Shown here piece after piece: positions 1 to 9,236 of a stretch of 64,000 nt of DNA. A program made the position numbers and the translations under genes. The stretch is from Ruegeria halocynthiae (GTDB taxonomy: Bacteria > Pseudomonadota > Alphaproteobacteria > Rhodobacterales > Rhodobacteraceae), in the NCBI RefSeq assembly GCF_000743705.1, contig NZ_JQEZ01000002.1, forward strand, positions 165,250 through 229,249. Reading direction: 5' to 3'. The notes beneath the pieces are model-generated. The model saw only the letters and a list, made by a program, of their open reading frames with translations. It was not told the origin of the DNA and searched no databases. Numbering within the stretch: the stretch's first letter is position 1; the number at the start of each line of letters is the position of its first letter.

Positions 1-224
1 GTTTTAAACAGCGAATGGTGCCCGCAATCATGTTGAAGCACGTACAGACGCACCGCCGCAAAGGCGAAAACGATCCCTGCGGGGATCATGACGTACCACC
101 GATCGACATAGATAACAGCCAAAGACAGCGATGCGAAATACACCGCAAATGTTCCAAAATAGCTGAGCGCGGCCAATCTGTTGTCCTGAACCGCGTATTG
201 TCTTGTATATTCCCTCAGATCCAT
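1..224 (-). CDS. Fatty acid desaturase, N-terminal fragment (cut by window edge)
   Basis: Reading the minus strand from the ATG at 224 gives an open frame to base 1, about 74 codons, beginning MDLREYTRQYAVQDN. A hydrophobic stretch covers residues 20-40 and a second residues 43-63. At residues 65-70 stands HDCGHH, the first histidine box of membrane fatty acid desaturases, whose histidines bind the di-iron centre. The remaining histidine boxes would lie outside the window. The enzyme would introduce a double bond into membrane acyl chains. A purine-rich GGGGGCGGA lies just upstream of the ATG. Its substrate position (for example delta-9 or delta-12) cannot be told from this fragment. Confidence 0.75.
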   Translation of the reverse strand, partial: MDLREYTRQYAVQDNRLAALSYFGTFAVYFASLSLAVIYVDRWYVMIPAGIVFAFAAVRLYVLQHDCGHHSLFK

Positions 225-315
225 CCCGTCCGCCCCCTAACGATGGCCCGGTCAAACCGTCTCAAAAATCAAAATGCGGTCAATCTGCCCACACGCAGCG
301 CGCGAAACAAATGCA

Positions 316-333
316 CGCTAGCGAATGCTAGCG
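316..333. repeat. 18-bp perfect palindrome between der and the desaturase gene
   Basis: Arms CGCTAGC and GCTAGCG flank a GAAT loop, a perfect 7-bp inverted repeat. It sits in the 163-bp gap downstream of der and about 92 bp upstream of the desaturase start. No T-run follows on the minus strand, so it could be an operator of the desaturase gene rather than a terminator. Confidence 0.4.
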
Positions 334-387
334 CGGGGAATGGGGGCTGTCACGCCCCTCAGCCAAAAATGCTGAAAATTGGCGCAG

Positions 388-1851
388 TTACGCCTTGCCC
401 TTGAGATGTTTTGCCAGCGCGCCGGCGTTTTTCTTGCGCCGCCCCTTGTAGGGGTTCTTGTCACCCTGCCCGCGCAATGTCAGGCGGATCGGCGTTCCGG
501 GCATGTCAAAATCTTCGCGCAGGCCGTTGACAAGATAGCGCTTGTAACTTTCGGGCATCTTATCGGGATGCGAGCACATGACAACAAACCCCGGCGGGCG
601 GGTTTTGGCCTGTGTCATATAGCGCAACTTGATCCGGCGTCCCTGCGGGGCTGGCGGTGGGTGCTGTTCCAGCATAATAGCCAGCCAGCGGTTCAACGCC
701 GCCGTGGGAATGCGGCGGTTCCAGACATCATGGGCGCGCATAATGGCGTCGCGAAGACGTTCAAGGCCCCTGCCCGTCTTGGCCGAAACCGTAATCAGCG
801 GCGCGCCGCGCAATTGCGGTAGCAAACGCTCAAAGGATTCTTTCAGGTCGCGCAGCTTTTCCTGCTTTTCCTCTTCGATGTCCCACTTGTTGACGGCAAC
901 AACCACGGCGCGGCCTTCGCGCTCGGCCAGATCGGCAATGCGCAGATCTTGCTGTTCAAACGGGATGGCAGCGTCCAGAAGGACCACCACGACCTCGGCA
1001 AATTTGACAGCGCGCAACCCGTCGGACACGGACAGCTTTTCCAGCTTTTCCTGCACCTTGGCCTTTTTGCGCATCCCCGCTGTGTCGAAAATCCGCATCG
1101 GGGTGCTTTCGCCATCGGGGTCTGCCCAATCAATCCGCAAGCTGATCGCATCACGGGTGATCCCGGCCTCAGGGCCGGTCAGCAGGCGATCTTCGCCCAC
1201 GATCTGGTTGATCAGCGTGGATTTCCCGGCATTCGGGCGGCCGACAACTGCCACCTGCAAAGGTCTGGCGGCGGTGATAAGACGGGCTTCGCCTTCGCCA
1301 TCCTCGTTCAGCTCGATATTCGTTACAGGAGTATCATCAATTGCCTGTTCTTCTGCCGCATCGGCCAATGGCATGAGGTGTGAATAAAGGTCGGTCATCC
1401 CCTCGCCATGCTCGCCTGACAGGCGCACCGGTTCGCCCAGACCCAGGTTATATGCCTCAAGCACCCCAGCATCTGCCGCGTTACCTTCGGCCTTGTTGGC
1501 GGCCAGAATCACATGTTTTGATCGTTTGCGCAGGATCTCGGCGAACATCTCGTCGGTGGGCGTCAGCCCCACACGCGCGTCGATCATGAACAGGCAGACG
1601 TCGGCCATATCGACCGCACGTTCGGTCAGGCGGCGCATACGCCCCTGAAGGCTGTCGTCGGTGGCGTCTTCAAGCCCTGCTGTGTCGATCACGGTAAAGC
1701 GCAGATCACCCAGACGCCCTTCGCCTTCGCGCAGATCACGCGTTACGCCGGGCTGGTCGTCGACCAATGCCAGACGTTTGCCCACAAGGCGGTTGAACAG
1801 GGTGGATTTGCCCACATTCGGGCGCCCCACAATGGCGAGGGTCAGCGACAT
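388..1851 (-). CDS. der: Ribosome biogenesis GTPase Der (EngA)
   Basis: The protein is 487 aa with two tandem GTPase domains and a C-terminal KH-like domain, the hallmark of Der, which acts in 50S subunit assembly. The first P-loop GRPNVGKS is at residues 9-16 with DTAG at 56-59. The second P-loop GRPNAGKS is at residues 204-211, followed by DTAG and NKWD. The tail is lysine- and arginine-rich. An in-frame TTG lies three codons upstream (1860), but the ATG at 1851 gives the usual family N-terminus [12 protein letters not shown]. It follows bamB on the same strand after about 50 bp. The yfgM-bamB-der order is the same as in E. coli. Confidence 0.97.
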   Translation of the reverse strand: MSLTLAIVGRPNVGKSTLFNRLVGKRLALVDDQPGVTRDLREGEGRLGDLRFTVIDTAGLEDATDDSLQGRMRRLTERAVDMADVCLFMIDARVGLTPTDEMFAEILRKRSKHVILAANKAEGNAADAGVLEAYNLGLGEPVRLSGEHGEGMTDLYSHLMPLADAAEEQAIDDTPVTNIELNEDGEGEARLITAARPLQVAVVGRPNAGKSTLINQIVGEDRLLTGPEAGITRDAISLRIDWADPDGESTPMRIFDTAGMRKKAKVQEKLEKLSVSDGLRAVKFAEVVVVLLDAAIPFEQQDLRIADLAEREGRAVVVAVNKWDIEEEKQEKLRDLKESFERLLPQLRGAPLITVSAKTGRGLERLRDAIMRAHDVWNRRIPTAALNRWLAIMLEQHPPPAPQGRRIKLRYMTQAKTRPPGFVVMCSHPDKMPESYKRYLVNGLREDFDMPGTPIRLTLRGQGDKNPYKGRRKKNAGALAKHLKGKA

Positions 1852-1899
1852 GATACTCAACTTTCAAGACTCAGACGCGCCCTTTAGCGCATCTTGCGG

Positions 1900-3222
1900 T
1901 CAACGGAAAGCGTGCAGTTCACCTTTTGTCGACACAACGTACAACGTTTGCCCTGCCACAACCGGTGCCGTGGTGGCGCCACCGGGCACCTCGACACGGT
2001 GAACCAGCGCACCATCGACCGGGTTGAAGAACCGCAAGTATCCGTCATTCGAGGCAATAACGATGCGTCCACCCGCGAGGATCGGACCGTAGTGGGCGAA
2101 GATAGGGCCGCGCCGTTTGGGCTTGTCCTTGACAAAGCCCGGCAGGTCCTGCGCCCAGACAACCGACCCGTCAGCGGCGTTCAGCCGAACCAGCTGACTG
2201 CGGTCGCTGATCAGGAAAACACTGTTGCCCGCAGGCCAAACAGTATCAACCGCGCCTTCGTCTGCCGTCCATTTCCGTTCACCCGACCCGGAATCGAACG
2301 CCACCGTCCGGCCCGAGTGGTTGCCAATGTAAATCGTATCGCCCGCGACCATCGGTCCACCGGTTACGTCCACGATCTGAGCGGCAGCGCGTCCCCTGCG
2401 GCCACCCGCGACCGAGGCGTTCCAACGGCGGATACCGCCACGGCGGAAGGTCGCCGCGATATCACCCGATCCAAAGGCAAAGACCGACAGGTCCGACGCA
2501 ATAACCGGGGCCGGAGCGCCCAAAACATTGCCGACACTGGGTGTGCCCTGAATTTGCCAGGCGACGCGCCCATCTTTTGTATTCACGGTCCAGCCGGTTT
2601 CGTCACCCGCGACCAGATACAACAGGCCGCCGTTGACCAAAGGTGCGCCGCTGCCGGTTGCATTCAGCCGCTTTTGCCATTTGAGTGCGCCTGTCTTCGC
2701 GTTCAGCGCCGTCAGCCGACCATAGCCAGAGGAGACGTAGAGTACCCCGTTGTCATAGGCCATCCCGCCGCCCGTGGCGTCCGAGTCGCCGTCATTGGGG
2801 GGAACCAGGCTCATGCTCCAGGCCACCTGCCCCTGTGCCGTGACCGCAGATACGGTGGCACCGGAATCCAGGGTATAGATCAACCCGCCCGCCACAACCG
2901 GCTCGGCCGTGATGCGTTGCTTGCGTGAATCACCATCACCGATGGAGGTCGACCAGATTTGTTGCGGCGTGCTGCGCAGCGCGGCATTTGTCGTCCGGTA
3001 AGCAGGGGTGCCCGCGCTTTGGGGCCAGCTGGCGTTTTTGCTTTGCCCCGGAAGGCTGATCGGTTTGGCACCGCGTTTTTCAACGGTTTCCGTGTCCGAG
3101 GCCGGTCGGATATCTTCACGCGTACCGGGAAGAATGACTTCGGCTTCCTCACACGCGGCCAGCACAGTCAACGATACTGCGACAACCGACAACCCAATGC
3201 GGGAGAATAGACTTGTCACCAT
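1900..3222 (-). CDS. bamB: Outer membrane protein assembly factor BamB (lipoprotein)
   Basis: This 440-aa protein begins with a lipoprotein signal ending LAAC, so Cys24 would be acylated and the protein anchored to the outer membrane facing the periplasm. The rest shows repeated blocks of the PQQ-like beta-propeller kind, such as 'LTALNAKTGALKWQKRL', 'VAFDSGSGERKW' and 'VRLNAADGSVVWAQDL', consistent with the eight-bladed BamB propeller. BamB helps the BAM complex fold beta-barrel proteins. The ATG at 3222 has GGAG four bases upstream. It lies between the yfgM-like gene (38 bp away) and der, as in E. coli, and is probably cotranscribed with both. Confidence 0.93.
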   Translation of the reverse strand: MVTSLFSRIGLSVVAVSLTVLAACEEAEVILPGTREDIRPASDTETVEKRGAKPISLPGQSKNASWPQSAGTPAYRTTNAALRSTPQQIWSTSIGDGDSRKQRITAEPVVAGGLIYTLDSGATVSAVTAQGQVAWSMSLVPPNDGDSDATGGGMAYDNGVLYVSSGYGRLTALNAKTGALKWQKRLNATGSGAPLVNGGLLYLVAGDETGWTVNTKDGRVAWQIQGTPSVGNVLGAPAPVIASDLSVFAFGSGDIAATFRRGGIRRWNASVAGGRRGRAAAQIVDVTGGPMVAGDTIYIGNHSGRTVAFDSGSGERKWTADEGAVDTVWPAGNSVFLISDRSQLVRLNAADGSVVWAQDLPGFVKDKPKRRGPIFAHYGPILAGGRIVIASNDGYLRFFNPVDGALVHRVEVPGGATTAPVVAGQTLYVVSTKGELHAFR

Positions 3223-3260
3223 GATACTCCGAACTCGCCTGTCATAATTTCTGCGCCCAC

Positions 3261-3932
3261 TCAGCCTTGCCGGGCCGCCAGCGGCTCTGGCTCGCCGCCC
3301 AAGGCAACGATCAACTGAGCTGCACGTTGTTGAAGGTCAACACCGATCTCTGCATCCTGGCGCATGGCTTGGAGTCTTTCGATCGCCGCATCGACATTCC
3401 CTTCCGAGATGTCGATCAGGGCCAGTTGCTCTTGGGCCAGCAACCGCAGCGGGGCACCCGGTGCGGCCAAAACCTCGAACTGCTGACGACGATCGGCAAC
3501 GGGCATCGTTTCACTTTGCAGCAACAGCGCCTTGAAACCTGCTATTGCGCGATAGATCTCTGGCAGGTCGCCCTGAACGGCAATAGCGTTCAGGCTGTCC
3601 ACGGCGTCCTGCCGCGAACCGGCTTCGACCTGCGACGCGGAAAGAAGCATTTTCAGAACGGCGTCGCCACCGGGGGCCTCTGACGCGATACCCTCCAGGC
3701 TGCTTGCCCGTTCCGCCGAGTCGTTCTGTGCAAGCGCCTGTAGAATCGCATCGCCCAAATCCTCGGCCTGACCGGTGGTGCGCGCCTTGCGGAATTCATT
3801 GAACGCTGCGCCGCCGACGATCAGGATCACGGTCAGAACGCCAACCCAGCCCCACCGACGCAGCAGCAGGAACATGCGGTCGCGGCGTACCTCTTCGGTC
3901 ACCTCTTCAATAAAACTGTCGACGTCGCTCAT
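3261..3932 (-). CDS. YfgM-like single-pass membrane protein with TPR-like periplasmic domain
   Basis: The 223-aa protein has a charged N-terminus (MSDVDSFIEEVTEEVRRDR), one membrane helix at about residues 28-46 (GWVGVLTVILIVGGAAF) and an alanine/leucine-rich helical remainder typical of the TPR-like YfgM/AncA domain. YfgM of E. coli associates with the Sec translocon and PpiD and is encoded next to bamB and der, as here. GGAG lies about 6 bp upstream of the start. In alphaproteobacteria these proteins are usually just called tetratricopeptide repeat proteins. Function is inferred from synteny and topology. Confidence 0.8.
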   Translation of the reverse strand: MSDVDSFIEEVTEEVRRDRMFLLLRRWGWVGVLTVILIVGGAAFNEFRKARTTGQAEDLGDAILQALAQNDSAERASSLEGIASEAPGGDAVLKMLLSASQVEAGSRQDAVDSLNAIAVQGDLPEIYRAIAGFKALLLQSETMPVADRRQQFEVLAAPGAPLRLLAQEQLALIDISEGNVDAAIERLQAMRQDAEIGVDLQQRAAQLIVALGGEPEPLAARQG

Positions 3933-4038
3933 CCCTGCTCCCCGGGCTGTGTCTTGCTGTATAGCGCCATGTCATACTCCGGTGCCTTTGCCAAGCCAAG
4001 GGTCCGATTTCGCACATTTTCGCGGGTAGATACTGTCC

Positions 4039-4074
4039 TTGCGAAAAAAAATAAACCGAACTATTCAGTTCAGT
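4039..4074 (+). promoter_or_regulatory. Candidate promoter with overlapping palindromic operator of the RND operon
   Basis: TTGCGA (4039-4044) and TATTCA (4062-4067) are spaced by 17 bp and could be -35 and -10 boxes. An inverted repeat ACCGAACT-ATTC-AGTTCAGT (4055-4074, 7 of 8 arm positions paired) covers the -10. The size and 4-bp centre fit a TetR/AcrR-type operator, which commonly represses RND pumps. No regulator gene is adjacent. Confidence 0.5.
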
Positions 4075-4156
4075 GTAGAAAAGATGCATACTTGACCCCA
4101 TTTTCAAGCATGCGCGCCGAAGGACAATCGGCGAAGAATTCTGGGAGAAGTTCTGT

Positions 4157-5389
4157 ATGCGTTTGATTTCATTCGTGAACGCGTTTTTGGTGATTGTCGC
4201 CTTGTTCTTTTTGGTATTCGAGCGGGACGCATTATTTGCCTTTGCCGGGCGGGGCGAAGCGGACGACAGCACCGCGCCCGAGGCAGAATCAATCGATGAT
4301 GCGGCCTCGGATCAGGCTGAAATTGGCGTGGTCGCTTTCCGCTCTGTGGCGCAGGAAGTCGATAGCGCCGTGTTGTTGCGGGGCCAGACCAAGGCCAATC
4401 GGCAGGTCGAAGTGTTGGCGGAAACCACCTCGCCCGTAATCTCGGAACCCAAGCGCAAGGGCACTTTTGTCGAGGCGGGCGATTTGCTGTGCGAACTCGA
4501 CCCTGGCACCCGCCCGGCCAGCCTGGCCGAGGCAATGGCCAACAAGCTGGAGGCCGAAAGCCGCGTGCCCGAGGCCGAAGCCCGCCTCGAAGAAGCTCAT
4601 GCGCTTGTTGCTGAAGCGGACAACAACCTGACGGCGGCACGAAAGCTGTCGGAAACCGGTTTTGGGTCAGAGACCCGCAGAATTTCAAGCGAAGCCGCGA
4701 TGAGCACCGCCGAAGCCGGTGTGAAATCCGCCGAGGCTGGGCTTGAAGCCACCCGCGCCGGGATCGAAGCCGCGTCCGCTGCAGTCGAAGCGGCGCAGCG
4801 CGAAATCGAACGCCAGACCATAGAAGCCCCCTTCAAGGGCTTGCTGGAAAGCGATACCGCCGAACTGGGCAGCCTGATGCAGCCCGGGTCGCTATGCGCA
4901 ACCGTTATTCAGCTTAATCCAATAAAGCTGGTCGGCTTTGTACCCGAGGCCGAGGTAAATCGGATCACCGTCGGTTCGGAAGCGTCTGCACAACTGGTTA
5001 CCGGCCTTCAGGTCGCGGGCCGCGTGACTTTCCTGAGCCGGTCGGCGGATGAGATCACCCGCACCTTCGAGGTCGAGATCACCGTTCCCAACCCTGAACT
5101 TTCCATTCGCGACGGCCAGACCGCCGATATCCGCATTTCAGCCGAAGGTGCCAAGGCGCATCTGTTGCCGCAATCGGCGCTGACGCTGAACAAAGAAGGC
5201 CAAGTTGGTATCCGCACCGTCAGCCTGGGCAATGCCGTCGATTTCATGCCCATCCGCCTGTTGCGCGACACCGCGCAGGGCGTCTGGGTCGGAGGGTTGC
5301 CTGAAACCGTGGACGTCATTGTCGTCGGACAAGAGTTCGTAACCAAGGGCGTTGTGGTCAAACCCACATATCGGGAAGCAACAGAATGA
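4157..5389 (+). CDS. RND efflux periplasmic adaptor subunit (membrane fusion protein)
   Basis: The 410-aa protein has an uncleaved or anchor-like hydrophobic N-terminus (residues 3-22). An acidic linker follows, then a lipoyl-like half (RQVEVLAETT...GTFVEAGDLLCELDPG), a long alanine/glutamate-rich alpha-helical hairpin (about residues 120-220) and the second lipoyl half (IEAPFKGLLESDTAELGSLMQPG), then the beta-barrel. This is the HlyD/AcrA adaptor order. It would bridge the inner-membrane pump encoded next to an outer-membrane channel. GGGAGAAG lies 6 bp upstream of the ATG. The stop overlaps the permease start (ATGA), so the two are translationally coupled. No TolC-like gene is present nearby. 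Confidence 0.92.
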   Translation: MRLISFVNAFLVIVALFFLVFERDALFAFAGRGEADDSTAPEAESIDDAASDQAEIGVVAFRSVAQEVDSAVLLRGQTKANRQVEVLAETTSPVISEPKRKGTFVEAGDLLCELDPGTRPASLAEAMANKLEAESRVPEAEARLEEAHALVAEADNNLTAARKLSETGFGSETRRISSEAAMSTAEAGVKSAEAGLEATRAGIEAASAAVEAAQREIERQTIEAPFKGLLESDTAELGSLMQPGSLCATVIQLNPIKLVGFVPEAEVNRITVGSEASAQLVTGLQVAGRVTFLSRSADEITRTFEVEITVPNPELSIRDGQTADIRISAEGAKAHLLPQSALTLNKEGQVGIRTVSLGNAVDFMPIRLLRDTAQGVWVGGLPETVDVIVVGQEFVTKGVVVKPTYREATE

Positions 5390-8300
5390 CCGGGATCGTC
5401 AGTTGGGCCGCAGGCCGGGCCAGAATGGTCATGGCCTTTATCGCAATCTCGCTGCTGGTCGGCGGGTATGCGTATGTTGGGCTGCCGAAAGAGGGTGAGC
5501 CCGATATCGAAATTCCGGCTCTGTTCGTCTCTGTCCAATTCCCCGGCATTTCTGCGGAAGATTCGGAAAACCTGCTGATCAAGCCAATGGAAACCGAACT
5601 GGCGGATCTGGATAATCTCAAGGAAATGACCTCGACCGCCGCCGAAGGTTATGCCGGTGTTGTGCTTGAATTCGATTTCGGCTGGGACAAGACCGCGATC
5701 ATGGCCGATGTGCGCGATGCCATGAACAGCGCGCAGGCTGACTTCCCCGAAGGGGCCGAGCAGTATTCCCTGAATGAAATCAACTTCTCGGAATTCCCCA
5801 TCGTCATCGTCAATCTGACGGGCGCGGTTCCGGAACGCACAATGGCGCGTGTTGCCAAGGATTTGCAGGACGAACTGGAAGCGATGGATTCGGTGCTGGA
5901 AGCAGGCATCGCGGGCAACCGGGATGAGCTGCTTGAGGTTGTCATCGACCCCCTGCGGCTGGAAGCTTACAACGTCACAGCAGCCGAGCTGATCAATGTT
6001 GTGCGGAACAACAACCAACTGATTGCCGCCGGTGAAGTCGAAACCGAACAGGGCACCTTCTCGGTCAAGATCCCCTCGTCCTTCAAAACGGCGCAGGACG
6101 TGTACGCCTTGCCGGTCAAGGTCAATGGCGACCGGGTTGTCACTTTGGGTGAGTTGGCCCAGATCAACTATACCTTCGAAGACCGCGAGGGCACCGCGCG
6201 CTTCAACGGAGAGGCCACGGTCGCCCTGCAAGTGGTCAAGCGCAAAGGATACAACCTGATCGACACGGTCGAAGATGTCAAAAAGACCATCGCCGCCGCT
6301 CAGGAAAAATGGCCTTCGGACTTGCAGGCTGCCGTTGAACTGGGGACATCGAATGACCAAAGCCGCATCGTCGGTTCCATGGTCAGCCAACTGGAAGGCT
6401 CTGTTCTGACGGCCATCGCGCTGGTGATGATCGTCGTTCTGGCCTCACTTGGGACGCGCGCAGCGCTGTTGGTGGGCTTTGCCATCCCGACCTCATTCCT
6501 GTTGTGCTTTGCCTTCCTTGCGGTGATGGGGGTCAGCATCTCGAATATCGTGATGTTTGGCTTGATCCTTGCGGTCGGGATGCTGGTCGACGGGGCCATT
6601 GTGGTCGTCGAATACGCGGACAAGCGCATCAGCGAGGGCGTTGGCCCGATGCACGCCTATGTCGAGGCGGCACAGCGGATGTTCTGGCCCATCGTGTCGT
6701 CCACGGCGACGACGCTATGCGCCTTTCTGCCCATGCTGTTCTGGCCCGGCGTTCCCGGCGAATTCATGGGAATGCTGCCCGTCACGCTGATCTTTGTGCT
6801 GTCGGCCTCGCTGATCGTGGCGCTGATCTACCTGCCGGTTATGGGCGGTGTTTCTGGCCGCATGAGCCGCTTTTTCGACCGCACAGCAGATTGGCTGCGG
6901 GGCCGCACGTCGTGGTGGGTTCGGGCTGCGATGGTTCCCCCGTCGCTGGTCCTGATTTTCCTGGGCGCGATGCAGGTCCTGAACCCCGCCTATCTGTTGC
7001 CAGCGGATACTTGGGGGGCTTTGCCTTTCGGGGCCGTTGTATTCCTGCTGGGTGCCTTTGCCGGGTCCGTGACCCTTAGCGCGGTCAAGATAGAACGCGC
7101 CCCTGATCCGCATGTTCACACAGTGCGTGAGCACACGCCATTCGGCCATGTCATCAAGTTTCTGGTTGGCAATCCGATCATGCCGATCGTTTCCATCGTT
7201 GTCGTCGGCCTGTTGGTGGCGACGGTGATAACGACCTTCGCAAGCAACAATCGCGGCGTGGAATTCTTTGTCGAAAGCGAGCCGGAACAGGCCACCGCCT
7301 ATGTCCGTGCCCGCGGTAACATTTCGCTGGCCGAGAAAGACGCGATGGTTCTGGCCGCCGAGGACATCATCCGCGCGCATCCCGCTGTCATCAACGTATT
7401 CTCCTTTGCCGGAGAAGGCGGCCTGAACCAGAACAACGGTGGCGCAGAAGCGCCCAAAGATACGATCGGTCGGGTTCAGTTCGAAATCATCCCCTGGGAA
7501 GACCGCCCGAACGTGTCAGAGCCCATCCTGGGCGGCCTGATCGACCGGCATACAGTGGCGCCGGAATATGACGGCGACTTTGTTCTGGAGGAGCTGACCG
7601 AAGAGCTGGCGCAAATTCCCGGCATCAAGGTCGAAATCCTGGCGCTTGCAGGTGGTCCGGCCTCGGCGAAACCTGTTCATCTGCGTATCAAGGGCGACGC
7701 TTGGGAAGACCTGACCGCGGCCACCCTGTCCGCGCGTGAGGTCTTCAACACGACCCCCGGCCTGATCAAGGTCGAAGACACCCTGCCCCTGCCCGGCATC
7801 GACTGGCAGATCGACGTGGATGTGGCCAAAGCGGGCCGGTTTGGCGCGGATGTCGCCACCGTTGGCGCAATGGTGCAATTGGTTACGCGCGGCCTTCTGC
7901 TGGGTGAAATGCGCCCGGACGGCGTGGATGATGAGATCGAAATCCGCGTCCGCCTGCCGAATGAGGACCGGGTCCTGTCCACCCTCGATACGCTCAAGGT
8001 GCGCACGGCGGACGGATTGGTGCCGCTGTCAAACTTTGTCACGCGCAAGCCGGTGGCCAAGCTGGCCGAGATCAACCGGATTGATCAGCAGCGTTATTAT
8101 GATGTCAAAGCGGATGTTGAACCCGGGCTGATCCAAGTCGCAGCCGTCGTCCCTGGCGCTGGGGCGGAACAGGGTGCGGACAAGCAACGTCTGGCCATCG
8201 TTCGACCAATGCAGGAAGGCGTTACGCCAGCAGGTCAGACAATAGAAAAAGGCGACGGTACGACCTATGAACTGGTTGCACTGATGGGGGCTGAAAATGT

Positions 8301-9198
8301 CGGTGCGCTGCGCTCTAAAATCGCATCTGGTGATGTCATTTTCTCACCGATCAACCCCAACGAGAGAATTGCGTTCCTGACTGAATGGCTGGAGACCGCC
8401 CCCTTCGGCAGCGCCATCAGCTGGGAATGGACGGGCGATCAGGAAGATCAGGCTGAATCCGGGGCCTTCTTGTTGAATGCGTTTGCAGGTGCCCTTGGGC
8501 TGATGTTCGTGATCCTGCTGGCGCAGTTCAACTCGTTCTACAACTCGGTTCTGGTCCTGCTGGCCGTAGTTTTGTCGACCGTCGGTGTTTTGATCGGGAT
8601 GATGGTGATGCAACAGCCGTTCTCGATCATCATGACGGGCACGGGCATCGTGGCGCTGGCTGGGATCGTGGTGAACAACAACATCGTTCTGATCGACACC
8701 TATCAGGAATACAGCCGTTACATGCCCCGGATCGAGGCCATCATCCGCACGGCCGAGGCGCGTATCCGTCCGGTTCTGTTGACCACGCTGACCACGATGG
8801 CGGGCCTGACCCCGATGATGTTCGGACTGTCGCTGGACTTTATCAATGGCGGCTATTCCATCAACAGCCCAACCGCGCTGTGGTGGACCCAACTGGCCAC
8901 TGCCGTGGTGTTCGGGCTGGGCATCGCCACGGTTCTGACCCTTATCGTGACCCCATCGCTTTTGGCGCTGCGGGTATGGGTCATGACCTTCGTGGTATGG
9001 CTGTTCAAGGTTATCACCCGTGCGGCGGCAGGCCATTCCAGTCAGGTGGCGCAGGACATGGCCATAGGCAAAGAAGCGCTTCAGGCGCAGGCGACTGAGG
9101 TTGTCTGGGGCGACAGCACGTCCCCTTCAGAACCCGAACTGACAAACGAACAGGAACCGGATCACCCATCCGGTCCGCCGCTGAAGGCCGCTGAGTAA
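5386..9198 (+). CDS. RND efflux transporter permease, unusually long (1270 aa)
   Basis: This inner-membrane proton/drug antiporter of the AcrB/HAE1 superfamily starts within the adaptor stop codon. The N-terminal helix is followed by a large periplasmic loop (...SVQFPGISAEDSENLLIKPMETEL) and helices TM2-TM6 (for example IVMFGLILAVGMLVDGAIVV, with the conserved acidic residue in the membrane). A second loop and TM8-TM12 follow (GIVALAGIVVNNNIVLID). At 1270 aa it exceeds the usual 1030-1060 aa. The excess comes from about 110 residues after TM6 that include two extra hydrophobic segments (about residues 510-565), and from an acidic cytoplasmic tail of about 60 residues. Substrate is unknown; a terminator follows. 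Confidence 0.92.
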   Translation: MTGIVSWAAGRARMVMAFIAISLLVGGYAYVGLPKEGEPDIEIPALFVSVQFPGISAEDSENLLIKPMETELADLDNLKEMTSTAAEGYAGVVLEFDFGWDKTAIMADVRDAMNSAQADFPEGAEQYSLNEINFSEFPIVIVNLTGAVPERTMARVAKDLQDELEAMDSVLEAGIAGNRDELLEVVIDPLRLEAYNVTAAELINVVRNNNQLIAAGEVETEQGTFSVKIPSSFKTAQDVYALPVKVNGDRVVTLGELAQINYTFEDREGTARFNGEATVALQVVKRKGYNLIDTVEDVKKTIAAAQEKWPSDLQAAVELGTSNDQSRIVGSMVSQLEGSVLTAIALVMIVVLASLGTRAALLVGFAIPTSFLLCFAFLAVMGVSISNIVMFGLILAVGMLVDGAIVVVEYADKRISEGVGPMHAYVEAAQRMFWPIVSSTATTLCAFLPMLFWPGVPGEFMGMLPVTLIFVLSASLIVALIYLPVMGGVSGRMSRFFDRTADWLRGRTSWWVRAAMVPPSLVLIFLGAMQVLNPAYLLPADTWGALPFGAVVFLLGAFAGSVTLSAVKIERAPDPHVHTVREHTPFGHVIKFLVGNPIMPIVSIVVVGLLVATVITTFASNNRGVEFFVESEPEQATAYVRARGNISLAEKDAMVLAAEDIIRAHPAVINVFSFAGEGGLNQNNGGAEAPKDTIGRVQFEIIPWEDRPNVSEPILGGLIDRHTVAPEYDGDFVLEELTEELAQIPGIKVEILALAGGPASAKPVHLRIKGDAWEDLTAATLSAREVFNTTPGLIKVEDTLPLPGIDWQIDVDVAKAGRFGADVATVGAMVQLVTRGLLLGEMRPDGVDDEIEIRVRLPNEDRVLSTLDTLKVRTADGLVPLSNFVTRKPVAKLAEINRIDQQRYYDVKADVEPGLIQVAAVVPGAGAEQGADKQRLAIVRPMQEGVTPAGQTIEKGDGTTYELVALMGAENVGALRSKIASGDVIFSPINPNERIAFLTEWLETAPFGSAISWEWTGDQEDQAESGAFLLNAFAGALGLMFVILLAQFNSFYNSVLVLLAVVLSTVGVLIGMMVMQQPFSIIMTGTGIVALAGIVVNNNIVLIDTYQEYSRYMPRIEAIIRTAEARIRPVLLTTLTTMAGLTPMMFGLSLDFINGGYSINSPTALWWTQLATAVVFGLGIATVLTLIVTPSLLALRVWVMTFVVWLFKVITRAAAGHSSQVAQDMAIGKEALQAQATEVVWGDSTSPSEPELTNEQEPDHPSGPPLKAAE

Positions 9199-9206
9199 AC
9201 CCCAAT

Positions 9207-9229
9207 CGGGGCTGGTTCTTCCAGCCCCG
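9207..9229. terminator. Bidirectional stem-loop terminator between RND permease and DUF2147 genes
   Basis: CGGGGCTGG and CCAGCCCCG form a perfect 9-bp stem around TTCTT. It is followed by CTTTG on the plus strand and lies between two convergent genes. Confidence 0.75.
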
Positions 9230-9236
9230 CTTTGCG

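Noticed and set aside
28-255. A 75-codon minus-strand frame at the left edge
   Set aside because: The frame starting at 224 gives two hydrophobic segments and the desaturase HDCGHH box, so this other frame is a shadow.
1894-2928. A 344-codon open frame antisense to bamB
   Set aside because: BamB is certain from its lipobox and propeller repeats. The antisense frame has low-complexity Arg/His composition.
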